Origin: Gammaproteobacteria bacterium
GTDB taxonomy: Bacteria; Pseudomonadota; Gammaproteobacteria; Xanthomonadales; Marinicellaceae
Assembly: GCA_024280395.1 (NCBI GenBank)
Contig: JAJRQG010000020.1
Span: 27,956-91,955, forward strand
Length of the DNA stretch: 64,000 nt
Direction: 5' to 3'
Under the pieces are notes generated by a model, which worked only from the letters and a program-made list of their open reading frames with translations, was not told the DNA's origin and ran no database searches. Positions 1-9,378 of this stretch are shown here, one piece after another. A program made the position numbers and the translations under genes. Each line of letters begins with the position of its first letter. Position 1 is the stretch's first letter.

Positions 1-3000
1 ATACACTCGAATTCTTACGGTTCAGATGGCGATGGTGCTTACTCATTTTCAGATTTACTGGTTGATGACACCTTACACGAACTTGAAGACATGTTAATAG
101 TATTTGCAGCTGGCAATGACGGTTCATTGGGCAGCAATTCCATTGGCTCTCCAGGCAATGGGAAAAACGTATTGACCGTTGGCGCTCTAACACATGGCAA
201 TGGTTCATCTGTTGTCCTTTTCTCAAGCAGGGGACCAACCGATGATGGAAGGTTGAAACCCGATATTATGGCAACAGGTGCCAGTATAGAGTCTGCAGCC
301 GATGATGGAGAAAATAGCACAACTATTTCCATGCCTGAAAGAAGTACAAAATCTGGAACCTCTATGGCTACTCCCATTACAGCTGGAGCATCAGCTCTGA
401 TGCGACAATATTATACAGATGGCTTTTACCCAACAGGCATTGCCAACCCTTCAGATGCACATATACCTACTGGTCCATTGATGAAAGCCACTTTAATTAA
501 TGGAGCAGGTATTACCAGTGGAGGTATCCAAGGAGATCACCACTTTGATTTTGATTACGGATGGGGACATGTATTTTTATCCAATTCAATTTTATTCGAT
601 GATTCTGATAAACAATTGCGTGTTTGGGAAGTAACCAATCCCAATGGTTTAAAAACAGGAGAAGACATAGAATTCAAGTTAGAAGTTAAATCTGGCCAAA
701 ACTTGGCAGTAACGTTAGTTTGGTATGATTTACCAGGGCCTTTTGGCAGTAGTAAAACATTAATTAATGATTTGGATTTAACTGTTACAGTTAATGGCAA
801 TACTTATAAGGGCAATGTTTTTAGTAGCACTGCCTCTTCAGGTACTGGCGGTACAAGAGACAGCATTAATACCGTTGAACAAGTAAGACTTCCAACCCCC
901 GAAGAAGGCCTTTACACTATAAGAGTTAATGCCAGCAATATTCCAGGTGATGGTTCATTAAACTCTATTCGACAAGGTTTTGCCCTAGTTGCAACAGGTA
1001 ATTTTGATAATATTGGTTCTTCACCTGCTGCCATGACTGATGTCACAAATTTGACAGCAAGTATGCAAAATGAAAATGGCGTTGCTTTAAGTTGGCAAGG
1101 AGGCAACAATGCAGATTACTTCGAAGTGTATAGAACCATTGGCAGTTGTGCGACAGCAGACTTTAAACAATTAAGATTCATTGGCAACTCTGAAGATGGT
1201 TCCTTTACTGACTTTAGAACCCTTAATGGAACAACCTATGCCTATAAAATTAGAGCAGGCCAATACAAAGAACTGGGAGATTTATCAAACACCTGTGCCG
1301 AAATAACTTCAGCACAAGCTTGTGATTTCCTTCCTTCTTTTGATCAAAGCTCTATAAAAATTGTAGATAACGTTGGCGACCTTTGTCACAACAAACTACA
1401 GTGGGACAGTGCTTCAAGTAATTGCCCTGCTAGTCCAAACATCAAATACAATATTTACAGATCAGAGGATAACGGATTTACACCAGGACCTGACAATCTA
1501 TTAACAACAGTAACAGGAACGAGTTTTGATGACATTAGAGCGCCTGATGAAGCTGCATATTATATTGTTAGAGCTGAAGACAATAGTCCAAATGGTGGCA
1601 CAGAAACTACAGGAACATCAAGACTTCGAAGCCAAGCTGTTGGTGTTGGATTTACATCAGGGTCATTACTTGAAGATGTGGACAATGTTGCTATTATGAA
1701 TTTAGAGTTTCCATGGCAAGTGGCCTCAAATAAAGCTGCCGATGGCACTTTAAGCTACAAGACAGGGGAAAGTACGAGAAACTATCCACCGAATCAATGT
1801 AAGAGTATTGTAACCAATACGATTTCTCTAGCAAGCGATGATCCAAATCCAAAGATAGAGTACAAAGCTTTGTATAATTTAGAAGAGAATTGGGATGGTG
1901 TAGTAGTTGAAATTTCTGTTGATGATGGCGTAACTTGGCAAGATTTCCCACCAGATTCTGGTTATCCTGGAGATTTTTCAGAGACAACAGCAGATCCTGT
2001 TAATGCGTGTAGATACCCAAGTACCCAAGGCGCATTTAGTGGTTCAAACAATGATACTTTTGAATCGTTCACACATGATTTAAGCGCATATGTAGGCTCT
2101 GACGTTAAAATCCGTTGGACACTGTCTTCAGACCCTGCTTCAGAATTTGAAGGATTCTACCTAGACAGCATCCAATACCCTAATATTGAAAGCCCCAACG
2201 CTTGTACTGTAAATACTGCACCGGACAAACCACAAGCTGGATTGTATTACGACCGAGGTCGCAATGGCCACGGATTTGTTGTTGAGCCTATTGCCAACAC
2301 GGATTTGTATTTTACTGTTTTTTATACGTACAAAGATGATGGCACACCTGAATGGTATACTTCATTGTCAACTTTAGAAAACAATGTGTTGAATATGAAT
2401 TTGGATAGCGATACATTGCTTCGAGTTACTCATGATTTCTCAGTTGACCCAACTGGTGCTGGAAACCCCAATACTATAGATACGTCAATTGGTACCAATG
2501 TACTGAAGATAGATTTCAACAGCGAAAGTGTGGCGAGTTCTAGTGCTTGTAATGATGGTGTAGCCAATAGAAAAGCTGACTCAGTGGCTCTTGCAACCTG
2601 GCAACTGGGCAATCAGCAAGGGGACTGGTGTATTGAACCACTTATTGCTCAAGACAAATATCCCAACCCTGATTTCGGCGGAACATGGTGGACAGGTATT
2701 GATGATGATGGCTGGGGATTGTCCTTGTCTTTTTCAGGTGATTTAATTGTTGTCACTATTTACTATTTTGATGCCAATGGACAACCCAGATGGGCACAAG
2801 GTCTAAAGAGTGGTTTCCAAGTAGGTCAACAAATCAGTGTTGATATGGCACAGTTTGATGGTTATGCCAGAGATGCTGCACCAACTGAGCTAACCAGTTC
2901 TGCAGCAGGCAATATTGTTTTAACCTTGAATAACAACATGAATAACAATACTCCAGATAATACTAATGGCACTATGTCTGTCAATATTAATTACCAAGGC

Positions 3001-3066
3001 AATGAAGGAGGATCATGGATGAGAACCAATGTTCCTGTGTCAATATTCACAGAACCTCATGATTAA
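1..3066 (+). CDS. Secreted S8 (subtilisin-like) serine peptidase, 5' end outside window
   Basis: The reading frame is open from base 1, so the gene starts before the window. The first internal ATG is at 91 but is not the true start. The frame shows the AAGND oxyanion-hole segment (about 106-120) and GTSMATP, whose catalytic Ser codon is at 361-363. The catalytic Asp and His must lie upstream of the window. After the catalytic domain come a beta-sandwich typical of secreted S8 proteases (about 620-1000), a fibronectin-III-like domain (about 1030-1310), and further beta-rich modules to the stop. I see no C-terminal anchor or sorting tail. The protein is probably an extracellular protease for nutrient acquisition. 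A terminator hairpin follows directly. The family is certain; the substrate is unknown. Confidence 0.9.
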   Translation: MHSNSYGSDGDGAYSFSDLLVDDTLHELEDMLIVFAAGNDGSLGSNSIGSPGNGKNVLTVGALTHGNGSSVVLFSSRGPTDDGRLKPDIMATGASIESAADDGENSTTISMPERSTKSGTSMATPITAGASALMRQYYTDGFYPTGIANPSDAHIPTGPLMKATLINGAGITSGGIQGDHHFDFDYGWGHVFLSNSILFDDSDKQLRVWEVTNPNGLKTGEDIEFKLEVKSGQNLAVTLVWYDLPGPFGSSKTLINDLDLTVTVNGNTYKGNVFSSTASSGTGGTRDSINTVEQVRLPTPEEGLYTIRVNASNIPGDGSLNSIRQGFALVATGNFDNIGSSPAAMTDVTNLTASMQNENGVALSWQGGNNADYFEVYRTIGSCATADFKQLRFIGNSEDGSFTDFRTLNGTTYAYKIRAGQYKELGDLSNTCAEITSAQACDFLPSFDQSSIKIVDNVGDLCHNKLQWDSASSNCPASPNIKYNIYRSEDNGFTPGPDNLLTTVTGTSFDDIRAPDEAAYYIVRAEDNSPNGGTETTGTSRLRSQAVGVGFTSGSLLEDVDNVAIMNLEFPWQVASNKAADGTLSYKTGESTRNYPPNQCKSIVTNTISLASDDPNPKIEYKALYNLEENWDGVVVEISVDDGVTWQDFPPDSGYPGDFSETTADPVNACRYPSTQGAFSGSNNDTFESFTHDLSAYVGSDVKIRWTLSSDPASEFEGFYLDSIQYPNIESPNACTVNTAPDKPQAGLYYDRGRNGHGFVVEPIANTDLYFTVFYTYKDDGTPEWYTSLSTLENNVLNMNLDSDTLLRVTHDFSVDPTGAGNPNTIDTSIGTNVLKIDFNSESVASSSACNDGVANRKADSVALATWQLGNQQGDWCIEPLIAQDKYPNPDFGGTWWTGIDDDGWGLSLSFSGDLIVVTIYYFDANGQPRWAQGLKSGFQVGQQISVDMAQFDGYARDAAPTELTSSAAGNIVLTLNNNMNNNTPDNTNGTMSVNINYQGNEGGSWMRTNVPVSIFTEPHD

Positions 3067-3092
3067 CTTTGTAGATTAACAAAACCCAATTA

Positions 3093-3117
3093 AGCCTCTT
3101 TAATCAGAGGCTTTTTT
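3093..3117 (+). terminator. Rho-independent terminator after the S8 peptidase
   Basis: A perfect 7-bp stem, AGCCTCT (3093-3099) with AGAGGCT (3106-3112), has a 6-nt loop and runs into TTTTTT. It lies 27 nt after the peptidase stop codon and separates it from the next gene. Confidence 0.85.
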
Positions 3118-3183
3118 ATGAATTTAAACTAAACCTAGCTTAGGTTATGTTATTATGCCTTTTTAATAAAATCTCCAACAAAC

Positions 3184-3954
3184 GTGGCCAAAGACTATTT
3201 ATTCCATCACCGAAACTCACCCATTCTAATATCAGTTCCACATGATGGCAGCTTTATACCTGAACAGATACAGTGCAACATGCATGGATTTGCGCACAAC
3301 ACACCTGATAGAGATTTCTTTGTGGCGCAGTTATTTAGTTTCGCTAAAGACTTTGATATCAGCTTGTTAAAAACCAACATCTCTCGGTATGTAATAGATA
3401 TGAACCGTCCTGCGGATGATTCTTGCTTGTATCCTGGAAAGTCAACAACAGGTTTGTGTCCAACCAGTAGCTTTGATAATAAAAAATTATATATAGAAGA
3501 ACCGACCGCCGAAGATATTCAACAACGCATTGTAAAATACTGGCAACCCTATCATCAAATTATCAAAGATAAGATTGCTGTGATTAAAGAACAACACGGG
3601 TTTGCTATTTTAATAGATGCACACAGCATTAAATCTAAAGTTGAGAGGTTCTTTGATGGCCAATTACCCGATATTAATATTGGCACAAATAGCGAACAAA
3701 GTTGTTCATCAGAAATTGAAAATAAAATCAGAGCTGTTTTAGAATCCCAAAACAAATTCTCCTTTGTTTTTAATCAAAGATTTAAAGGAGGTTATATCAC
3801 AAGAAATTATGGAGATCCTGGAAATAATATCCATGCTATACAAATAGAGTTATCACAAATAAATTATTTAGATGAAAACAATAATCGATATCTGTCTGAA
3901 AAAGCTGAAATACTAAAAACAGTCTTAATTAGATTGGTCAATAGTTTATGTTAA
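3184..3954 (+). CDS. N-formylglutamate amidohydrolase family protein (HutG-like)
   Basis: This 256-residue protein has the N-formylglutamate amidohydrolase pattern: an early ISVPHDG segment, a DRDFF segment, the MNRP segment before a PGKSTTGLCP stretch, and IDAHS in the middle (likely metal ligands). The family hydrolyses N-formyl-L-glutamate to glutamate and formate in one histidine degradation route. No other hut gene is nearby, so the true substrate may be another N-formyl or N-acyl amino acid. The start is GTG at 3184 with only a weak ribosome-binding site. The 3' end overlaps the ABC-F gene by 7 nt, which suggests translational coupling. Confidence 0.8.
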   Translation: MAKDYLFHHRNSPILISVPHDGSFIPEQIQCNMHGFAHNTPDRDFFVAQLFSFAKDFDISLLKTNISRYVIDMNRPADDSCLYPGKSTTGLCPTSSFDNKKLYIEEPTAEDIQQRIVKYWQPYHQIIKDKIAVIKEQHGFAILIDAHSIKSKVERFFDGQLPDINIGTNSEQSCSSEIENKIRAVLESQNKFSFVFNQRFKGGYITRNYGDPGNNIHAIQIELSQINYLDENNNRYLSEKAEILKTVLIRLVNSLC

Positions 3955-5831
3955 AGTTTAGCAATTTGTCATTGATGCGCGGGAAAAAAGAACTTTTTAC
4001 CGATGTCAATGTGACCATAAATCCAAAAACAAAGGTCGGCCTTACAGGAGCAAATGGCACTGGGAAAACTAGCTTAATTAAATTAATACTGGGGGATCTC
4101 CAAGCCGACACGGGTGAATTACACGTACCCAAGAAATTAATCCTAGCCCATGTTGCACAAGAAATAGCCAACTCGAATGAAACAGCGATAGATTATGTGA
4201 TCAATGGAGACAAAGAATTCAGGCAGTTAGAAAACACTTTAAGTATTGCTGAAAAAAACAATGATTCCAACAAGTTGGCAGGTATTTATGATCAATTACA
4301 ACATATTGACGGATACACAATTAAAGCCAGAGCATCTAAACTGCTGAATGGACTTGGCTTTACAGTTCAACAAGAGGACCACACTGTTAATTCTTTTTCT
4401 GGCGGTTGGAGAATGCGTTTAAATCTTGCACAAGCATTGATGTGTCGCTCCGATATCTTGCTGTTAGATGAGCCAACCAATCACCTTGATTTAGAAGCCA
4501 TTATTTGGCTAGAATCTTGGTTAAAGAAATATCTAGGCATTGTATTATTAATTTCGCATGACAGAGATTTTCTTAACTCGGTATGCAATCAAATAATCAA
4601 CATTGAAAACAATCAATTAACACAGTACACAGGCAACTACGATTCGTTTGAACAAGTACGAGCAGAAAAACTTAACCAACAACAATCGCAATACCAAAGT
4701 CAACAGCGCCAAATTAAGCACATGCAAAAATACATTGATAGATTTCGCTATCAAGCCACCAAAGCAAAGCAAGCTCAAAGTCGAATTAAGGCTTTAGATC
4801 GCATGGAAGTTATCAGTGCTGCACAGTTGGACTCGCCTTTTAATTTTAGTTTCGCTATTGAAGGGTTTATTCCACAGCAATTGATCAAAATTGACAAAGC
4901 AGATACAGGCTATGGCGATACGACCATTCTTAAAGATATCGGTCTTATGATTGAAAAAGGCGATAAAATTGGTTTATTGGGATTCAACGGCGCAGGCAAA
5001 TCTACTTTAATAAAATTATTAGCCAATGAATTGGCTGTATTCTCAGGTACAATTGAGCATGCTAAGGAAATAAAAATTGGTTATTTCGCACAACACCAGA
5101 TTGAACAGTTGCACATGGATCAAAGTCCCATCGATCACTTAAAAACACTAGACCCAATTATTAGCGAGCAAAAAGCCAGAAACTTTCTTGGAGGATTCGA
5201 TTTTCATAATGATATGGCAAAAGAAAGCATTGAGCATTTTTCAGGTGGTGAAAAAGCCAGATTGGTCTTGGCATTAACCGTCTATCAAAAACCCAATTTA
5301 TTGCTGCTTGATGAACCCACCAATCATTTGGATATTAAAATGCGCCATGCCATTAGTGTTGCACTCCAAAGTTTTGATGGTGCTATGATATTGGTTTCAC
5401 ATGACAGGCATTTACTGTCTACTGTCACTGATAAACTCATTCTTGTTGCTGATAGTAAAGTCACTAAATTTGATGGTGATTTACAAGATTACTATCATTG
5501 GGCAAATGAAACCAGAAAAAAAAGACTGGACTCAGTAAGTCCTGACTCCACAAAACAAAGCAATCAAAAGAAGCAACAACGCCAAAATTCAGCACTTATC
5601 CGCCAAAATCAAAAACCGTTAAGGCAAAAATTGAGAATCATAGAAAAGGAACTGAGTAAATTACAAAACATAGAACATAAAATCGATCTGATTTTACTTG
5701 ATGAATCCATCTACACTTCAGAGAACACTGAAAAACTTAAAGAGCATACCATCAAACAAACCCAAACAAAAAGAAAAATCATTGGGCTTGAAAATGATTG
5801 GTTGAATATTTCTGAACAATTAGAAATCTAG
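3948..5831 (+). CDS. ABC-F family ATPase, YheS-like
   Basis: The protein has 627 residues and two ABC ATPase domains without membrane segments, the ABC-F layout. Walker A motifs are GANGTGKTS (about residue 35) and GFNGAGKST (about 345). Signature motifs are SFSGGWRMR and HFSGGEKAR, and both halves carry LLLDEPTNHLD Walker B regions. A basic, Gln-rich interdomain linker (about 240-290) and a charged C-terminal coiled-coil extension are visible. Length and N-terminal sequence fit E. coli YheS (637 residues) better than Uup or EttA. ABC-F proteins bind the ribosomal E site and relieve stalled translation. The gene overlaps the preceding amidohydrolase gene by 7 nt. Confidence 0.88.
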   Translation: MLKFSNLSLMRGKKELFTDVNVTINPKTKVGLTGANGTGKTSLIKLILGDLQADTGELHVPKKLILAHVAQEIANSNETAIDYVINGDKEFRQLENTLSIAEKNNDSNKLAGIYDQLQHIDGYTIKARASKLLNGLGFTVQQEDHTVNSFSGGWRMRLNLAQALMCRSDILLLDEPTNHLDLEAIIWLESWLKKYLGIVLLISHDRDFLNSVCNQIINIENNQLTQYTGNYDSFEQVRAEKLNQQQSQYQSQQRQIKHMQKYIDRFRYQATKAKQAQSRIKALDRMEVISAAQLDSPFNFSFAIEGFIPQQLIKIDKADTGYGDTTILKDIGLMIEKGDKIGLLGFNGAGKSTLIKLLANELAVFSGTIEHAKEIKIGYFAQHQIEQLHMDQSPIDHLKTLDPIISEQKARNFLGGFDFHNDMAKESIEHFSGGEKARLVLALTVYQKPNLLLLDEPTNHLDIKMRHAISVALQSFDGAMILVSHDRHLLSTVTDKLILVADSKVTKFDGDLQDYYHWANETRKKRLDSVSPDSTKQSNQKKQQRQNSALIRQNQKPLRQKLRIIEKELSKLQNIEHKIDLILLDESIYTSENTEKLKEHTIKQTQTKRKIIGLENDWLNISEQLEI

Positions 5832-5860
5832 TAAAAAACTATAGACTAGACTTCTAATTG
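5817..5860. terminator. Bidirectional terminator-like hairpin between convergent genes
   Basis: Arms of 16 nt (5817-5832 and 5845-5860) pair with a single A/C mismatch around a 12-nt loop. The left arm covers the ABC-F stop codon. The convergent FHA gene ends at 5875. There is no long T-run, so this may be a stabilising 3' hairpin or a weak terminator for both strands. Confidence 0.55.
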
Positions 5861-5874
5861 TTAGAATATTTCAC

Positions 5875-6984
5875 TTATGTAGTTGGATTAAGGTACATAT
5901 AAATAAGGGCTGCCAATACAACCAGTATTAAAACCAATAATACTGGAACTACTGGAAATTTCTTGTTTATTTGCTGGGCTGAATTATTTATTTTAGTAGA
6001 TTTTGGAGCCGATTTTGCTGCTTTAAAAACCAAATTAACCGAACCCAAACCTATTTTATCTCCATCTGATAAGTATGTTGTTAATTTCTTTTGACCGTTA
6101 ATCATAATGCCATTAGTTGAAACCAAATTCACCATTTTCCATCTTCCATTTTGATGAATAATTTGTGCGTGACGATTAGAAACACTTCCATGTTCCAATA
6201 CAATATCACAAGTTGAATCTCTACCAATTTCCCAACCTGAAGCCTGTGCATAATCACCGATATTTAACTCGATTATCTCTTCTTCACCATCAATAAAACA
6301 ATGTAATCTAGCTATTTCAGAGTCATTCTTAATCACGGCATTGGCTCCTGCTCTAAGAGCTTCCAACTGCCCTACATCCATCATTCTTGTTCCATCAACA
6401 GCGCCTGTTTCCTCTACCCAGCTCTTAGGAATATTCTCTTCTTCACTTACAGAAGGCTTGAGACTTTGTTTCTGTTGTTCTTGTTCCGAGCTCTTTTCTT
6501 CTTCTATTATTTCTGGTACAGGAGGCTTTTCTTTTTTTGAAGCTGCTGTTAATTTTGCCAAATAATCTTCAGACATATCAACCACTGCTGTGTAATCACT
6601 TGTATCTTCCTCTTCTGATTCTTCATCGCAAACATTTTCATTGTCATCCTGAGCCATTGATATTTCAACCGTAAAAACATGCTTTTCAAAACTAATAGTA
6701 TCACCGTTTGTAAGATTTAACTCTTCGCTGACTTTGTTTCCATTCTTAAAAGTTCCATTACTTGAGCCAAGGTCTTTCAACAATAGTCTACCGTCTTTAA
6801 TATTGAGTTCTGCATGGTTTCTGGATATTTTTTTATCATCAATGAAAATATCACAATCCTTACCCCTTCCTACAATTTCACCACCTTCTATTAAATACTT
6901 TTTGCCTTTCTCTGAAATAATGGAATACACCAAATCTAGTGTCACTCCGCCTAATATTGTTTTGTCATCATCTTGACTATGCAT
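5875..6984 (-). CDS. Double FHA-domain protein with C-terminal membrane anchor
   Basis: The protein has 369 residues. A first canonical FHA domain (about 16-105) shows GRGKDCDIFI, SRNHAEL and SSNGTF. A second (about 235-320) shows GRDSTCDIVL, SNRHAQI and STNGIMING. Both keep the Arg, Ser and His used to bind phosphothreonine peptides. An acidic, low-complexity linker separates them, and one transmembrane helix (about 344-366) ends the protein, so both FHA domains should face the cytoplasm. It is the last gene of the run starting at 22141, 119 nt after the PP2C gene. The inferred role is a phosphopeptide-reading scaffold for the neighbouring electron-transfer complex. No Ser/Thr kinase is encoded in the window. 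Confidence 0.85.
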   Translation of the reverse strand: MHSQDDDKTILGGVTLDLVYSIISEKGKKYLIEGGEIVGRGKDCDIFIDDKKISRNHAELNIKDGRLLLKDLGSSNGTFKNGNKVSEELNLTNGDTISFEKHVFTVEISMAQDDNENVCDEESEEEDTSDYTAVVDMSEDYLAKLTAASKKEKPPVPEIIEEEKSSEQEQQKQSLKPSVSEEENIPKSWVEETGAVDGTRMMDVGQLEALRAGANAVIKNDSEIARLHCFIDGEEEIIELNIGDYAQASGWEIGRDSTCDIVLEHGSVSNRHAQIIHQNGRWKMVNLVSTNGIMINGQKKLTTYLSDGDKIGLGSVNLVFKAAKSAPKSTKINNSAQQINKKFPVVPVLLVLILVVLAALIYMYLNPTT

Positions 6985-7103
6985 TTTAATCTCTTATAAG
7001 TTGTTAAATTATACAAATGTATGTATTTAAGGAACATACAACCTTTAATTATACATGGGTTACTTTAAATAAATACTGCTACCAAGCCACAATGCTATTA
7101 AAT

Positions 7104-8063
7104 TTATAAATTTAGTGTTGTAATTATTAATATTAATATGATTACGCATACCAATAATATCATTTCTAATATATTTATTTTTTCTATTTTGGGTTTATCA
7201 TCTAAATCCATTTCTCTAGGAGCAATGCTTTTTACTCTCAAATCTTCAGGTAAAATTTCTTCTTTTTGTTCTTTCTCATCTACTGGAATACCAATAACAA
7301 CATCCCCTGTTTCTATATCAAACTCTCTGACAATCAATGGTTGAATTATTTTTTTCGCGTGTTTCGAATCTTCATCACTTTTGATTGTCAACAATGTAAT
7401 GTTATCTTTCCCTTCAGAATTAGCAGCATAATTGACCAACTTTGTTGTTAAACTTTTTATATTAACCATCTGGCCTAACTGCTTAATCACCTGGTCCTCT
7501 TGTGCAATTTCATAGAGCCCATCTGTGGAAAGCATTATTATTTGATCTTTCTCCAAAGTACCACTATTAGTAGCAACCCTTAATTTTTTCCTGTCGATCC
7601 CTAATGCTTGGGAGATTACATTTCTATCTGGATGAGTTTTCATTTGTTCAAAGGTGATATGGCCCGTTTCTAAAAGCAATTCTATGTAAGAGTGGTCTCT
7701 TGTAATCAACTTTAGTCCACCGTCCCACAAGTAGGCCCGAGAGTCCCCTACCCAAGCTAGTTCATATGCATTCGCATCAAACAGAGCTGCAACTACGGTA
7801 GATGCCATGCCTCTGAGCTCTTCATTTTGATTGGTTTCTTCAATAATTTTATTGTGTGCGGCTAACACAGCATCTTTTAATGATTTGCCTTCTTTAATAT
7901 TGTTGTAAATTATTTGACAGGCCAATTTACTGGCAACTTCTCCCTTCGCAAGACCTCCTACTCCATCAGCAACAATATATAAACCCAATTCTTCGTCAAT
8001 AAAAAAACTGTCTTCATTAACTTTTCTCTGTCCAATATTGGTTTTTGCAGAATACTGAATCAT
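7104..8063 (-). CDS. PP2C-family Ser/Thr protein phosphatase with C-terminal membrane helix
   Basis: The 319-residue protein carries bacterial PP2C (Stp/PrpC) motifs in order: NEDSF near residue 17, VADGVGG, GMASTVV, WVGDSRAYLW, LSTDGLYE and GKDNITLL near 225. The acidic residues that bind the two metal ions are present. A linker of about 60 residues follows, then one hydrophobic helix at the C terminus, so the enzyme is probably tethered to the cytoplasmic face of the inner membrane. The gene lies 25 nt after the pentaheme cytochrome gene and before the FHA gene. It presumably removes phosphate from targets read by the FHA domains. The matching kinase must be encoded elsewhere. Confidence 0.88.
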   Translation of the reverse strand: MIQYSAKTNIGQRKVNEDSFFIDEELGLYIVADGVGGLAKGEVASKLACQIIYNNIKEGKSLKDAVLAAHNKIIEETNQNEELRGMASTVVAALFDANAYELAWVGDSRAYLWDGGLKLITRDHSYIELLLETGHITFEQMKTHPDRNVISQALGIDRKKLRVATNSGTLEKDQIIMLSTDGLYEIAQEDQVIKQLGQMVNIKSLTTKLVNYAANSEGKDNITLLTIKSDEDSKHAKKIIQPLIVREFDIETGDVVIGIPVDEKEQKEEILPEDLRVKSIAPREMDLDDKPKIEKINILEMILLVCVIILILIITTLNL

Positions 8064-8088
8064 AGTATTAATACCTGTGGGAAAGTTA

Positions 8089-9378
8089 TCATTTATTTAA
8101 AACCTTTAAAAACAAGTTACAAACTACTTTAAACTGATCAGGGTAATATTTATCTTCATAGTCCAATGTTTCGTAAAGCTTATCTATCTGTTTAACATAT
8201 CTTTGTTCATCTTTTAAATCAATAGAAAGTGTATCTACGGCATAAATAATTTGTTCTGCACTGGTATAATCTCGAAATTTGTTTTTTGCTCCATCTGACA
8301 ACAATTGTTTTCTCATTAACTTTTTCTGTGCTGCAGAATATTTGGTTTCTATCAAAGATTTGGCAATTTTATCTAAAATAACCTTCATTGATTTTGCACT
8401 TTTAACGACCAATTCCTTATTCTTGGTACTTGATTTATGAAGCTGCTTTATGGCTTTCTTTAATTCTGATGAATTGGCATTACCAATTGCATCTAAAACC
8501 GATGTCAATATAACCATTGTTGCATCATCCAATCTTACTGTACCTGTTGCCACATTATTGCTTAAAGGCTCTATCGGCCATCTTGATGGTGACATCGCCC
8601 TGTGACAAGATTGACATTCATAAAATGCCAGTTCTGGAAATAAACCATGTTGCCTAAATTGATTAGATTGTAACAATTCCATTTGACTGCTTGCTTTGTA
8701 TATTAATCCAGTTAACCACATATTGACACTGCGAATAGAACCCTTCCTTTTTTCATAGTCAGCATCAATTGCATAATGTGCTGGTTGGTTCTGAGTATAG
8801 GACTCAAGTTCAAAACTCAATCGTGGATGACCTGCTCCCATAATTCTATGCGTAGCAAATTTATCTTTGGTTCCCAAATGGCAAGACAAACACAATTTGG
8901 CTCTATCTCTGGGTTTTTCAGATGGATAAAGACCAATTTTCATGTTCGTTGCATGAGTTGCTCCCTCTTCTTTGTGATCAGATAACCATCGCTCTGATCC
9001 ACCATGACAGGCTTCACAACTTACACCATCGCTAATTTGAAACCTTTTACCGCGTTTTTCTTTGGGCACATTGTCGGCATGACAATCTAAACATATCTTA
9101 GCAGTATGTGCACTGGGTAAGCCCAATTTTCGAGCCATTCTTTTTGATGCTGGTTTTAACAAAGTTTTATAGGCTCTGGCGTGGTCATCTTCTGCCAACC
9201 ATGTACGGTATTCATTCATTCTAACATTGTCTTTGGTACTTTCAGCACTTTGTCCATGACAAACTCCACTTGAACAAGTCGCTACGCCCATATGCTTATC
9301 TTGACTATACTCTGGTAAAGTAGCTTCTCCTAAAACTGTATTAACCAACAGAAATATCATTAATAGTATCTTATTCAT
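8089..9378 (-). CDS. Periplasmic pentaheme c-type cytochrome (cytochrome c554-like)
   Basis: ATG at 9378 is preferred over the upstream ATG at 9396. It overlaps the stop of the preceding gene as TAATG (translational coupling) and gives a clean signal peptide ending near VLGEA. The mature protein holds one CX4CH site (residues about 35-41) and four CXXCH sites (about 96-100, 121-125, 163-167 and 255-259), then a helical region of about 170 residues without heme sites. The GGSERWL and GAGHPRLSFE segments resemble the cytochrome c554 family. The inferred role is a soluble or peripheral electron carrier between the inner-membrane and outer-membrane components encoded upstream. Substrate or partner specificity cannot be read from the sequence. 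Confidence 0.8.
   Translation of the reverse strand: MNKILLMIFLLVNTVLGEATLPEYSQDKHMGVATCSSGVCHGQSAESTKDNVRMNEYRTWLAEDDHARAYKTLLKPASKRMARKLGLPSAHTAKICLDCHADNVPKEKRGKRFQISDGVSCEACHGGSERWLSDHKEEGATHATNMKIGLYPSEKPRDRAKLCLSCHLGTKDKFATHRIMGAGHPRLSFELESYTQNQPAHYAIDADYEKRKGSIRSVNMWLTGLIYKASSQMELLQSNQFRQHGLFPELAFYECQSCHRAMSPSRWPIEPLSNNVATGTVRLDDATMVILTSVLDAIGNANSSELKKAIKQLHKSSTKNKELVVKSAKSMKVILDKIAKSLIETKYSAAQKKLMRKQLLSDGAKNKFRDYTSAEQIIYAVDTLSIDLKDEQRYVKQIDKLYETLDYEDKYYPDQFKVVCNLFLKVLNK

Noticed and set aside
1..3066. Truncated peptidase pseudogene
   Set aside because: The frame is simply open at the window edge; the catalytic Ser region and the C-terminal modules are intact.
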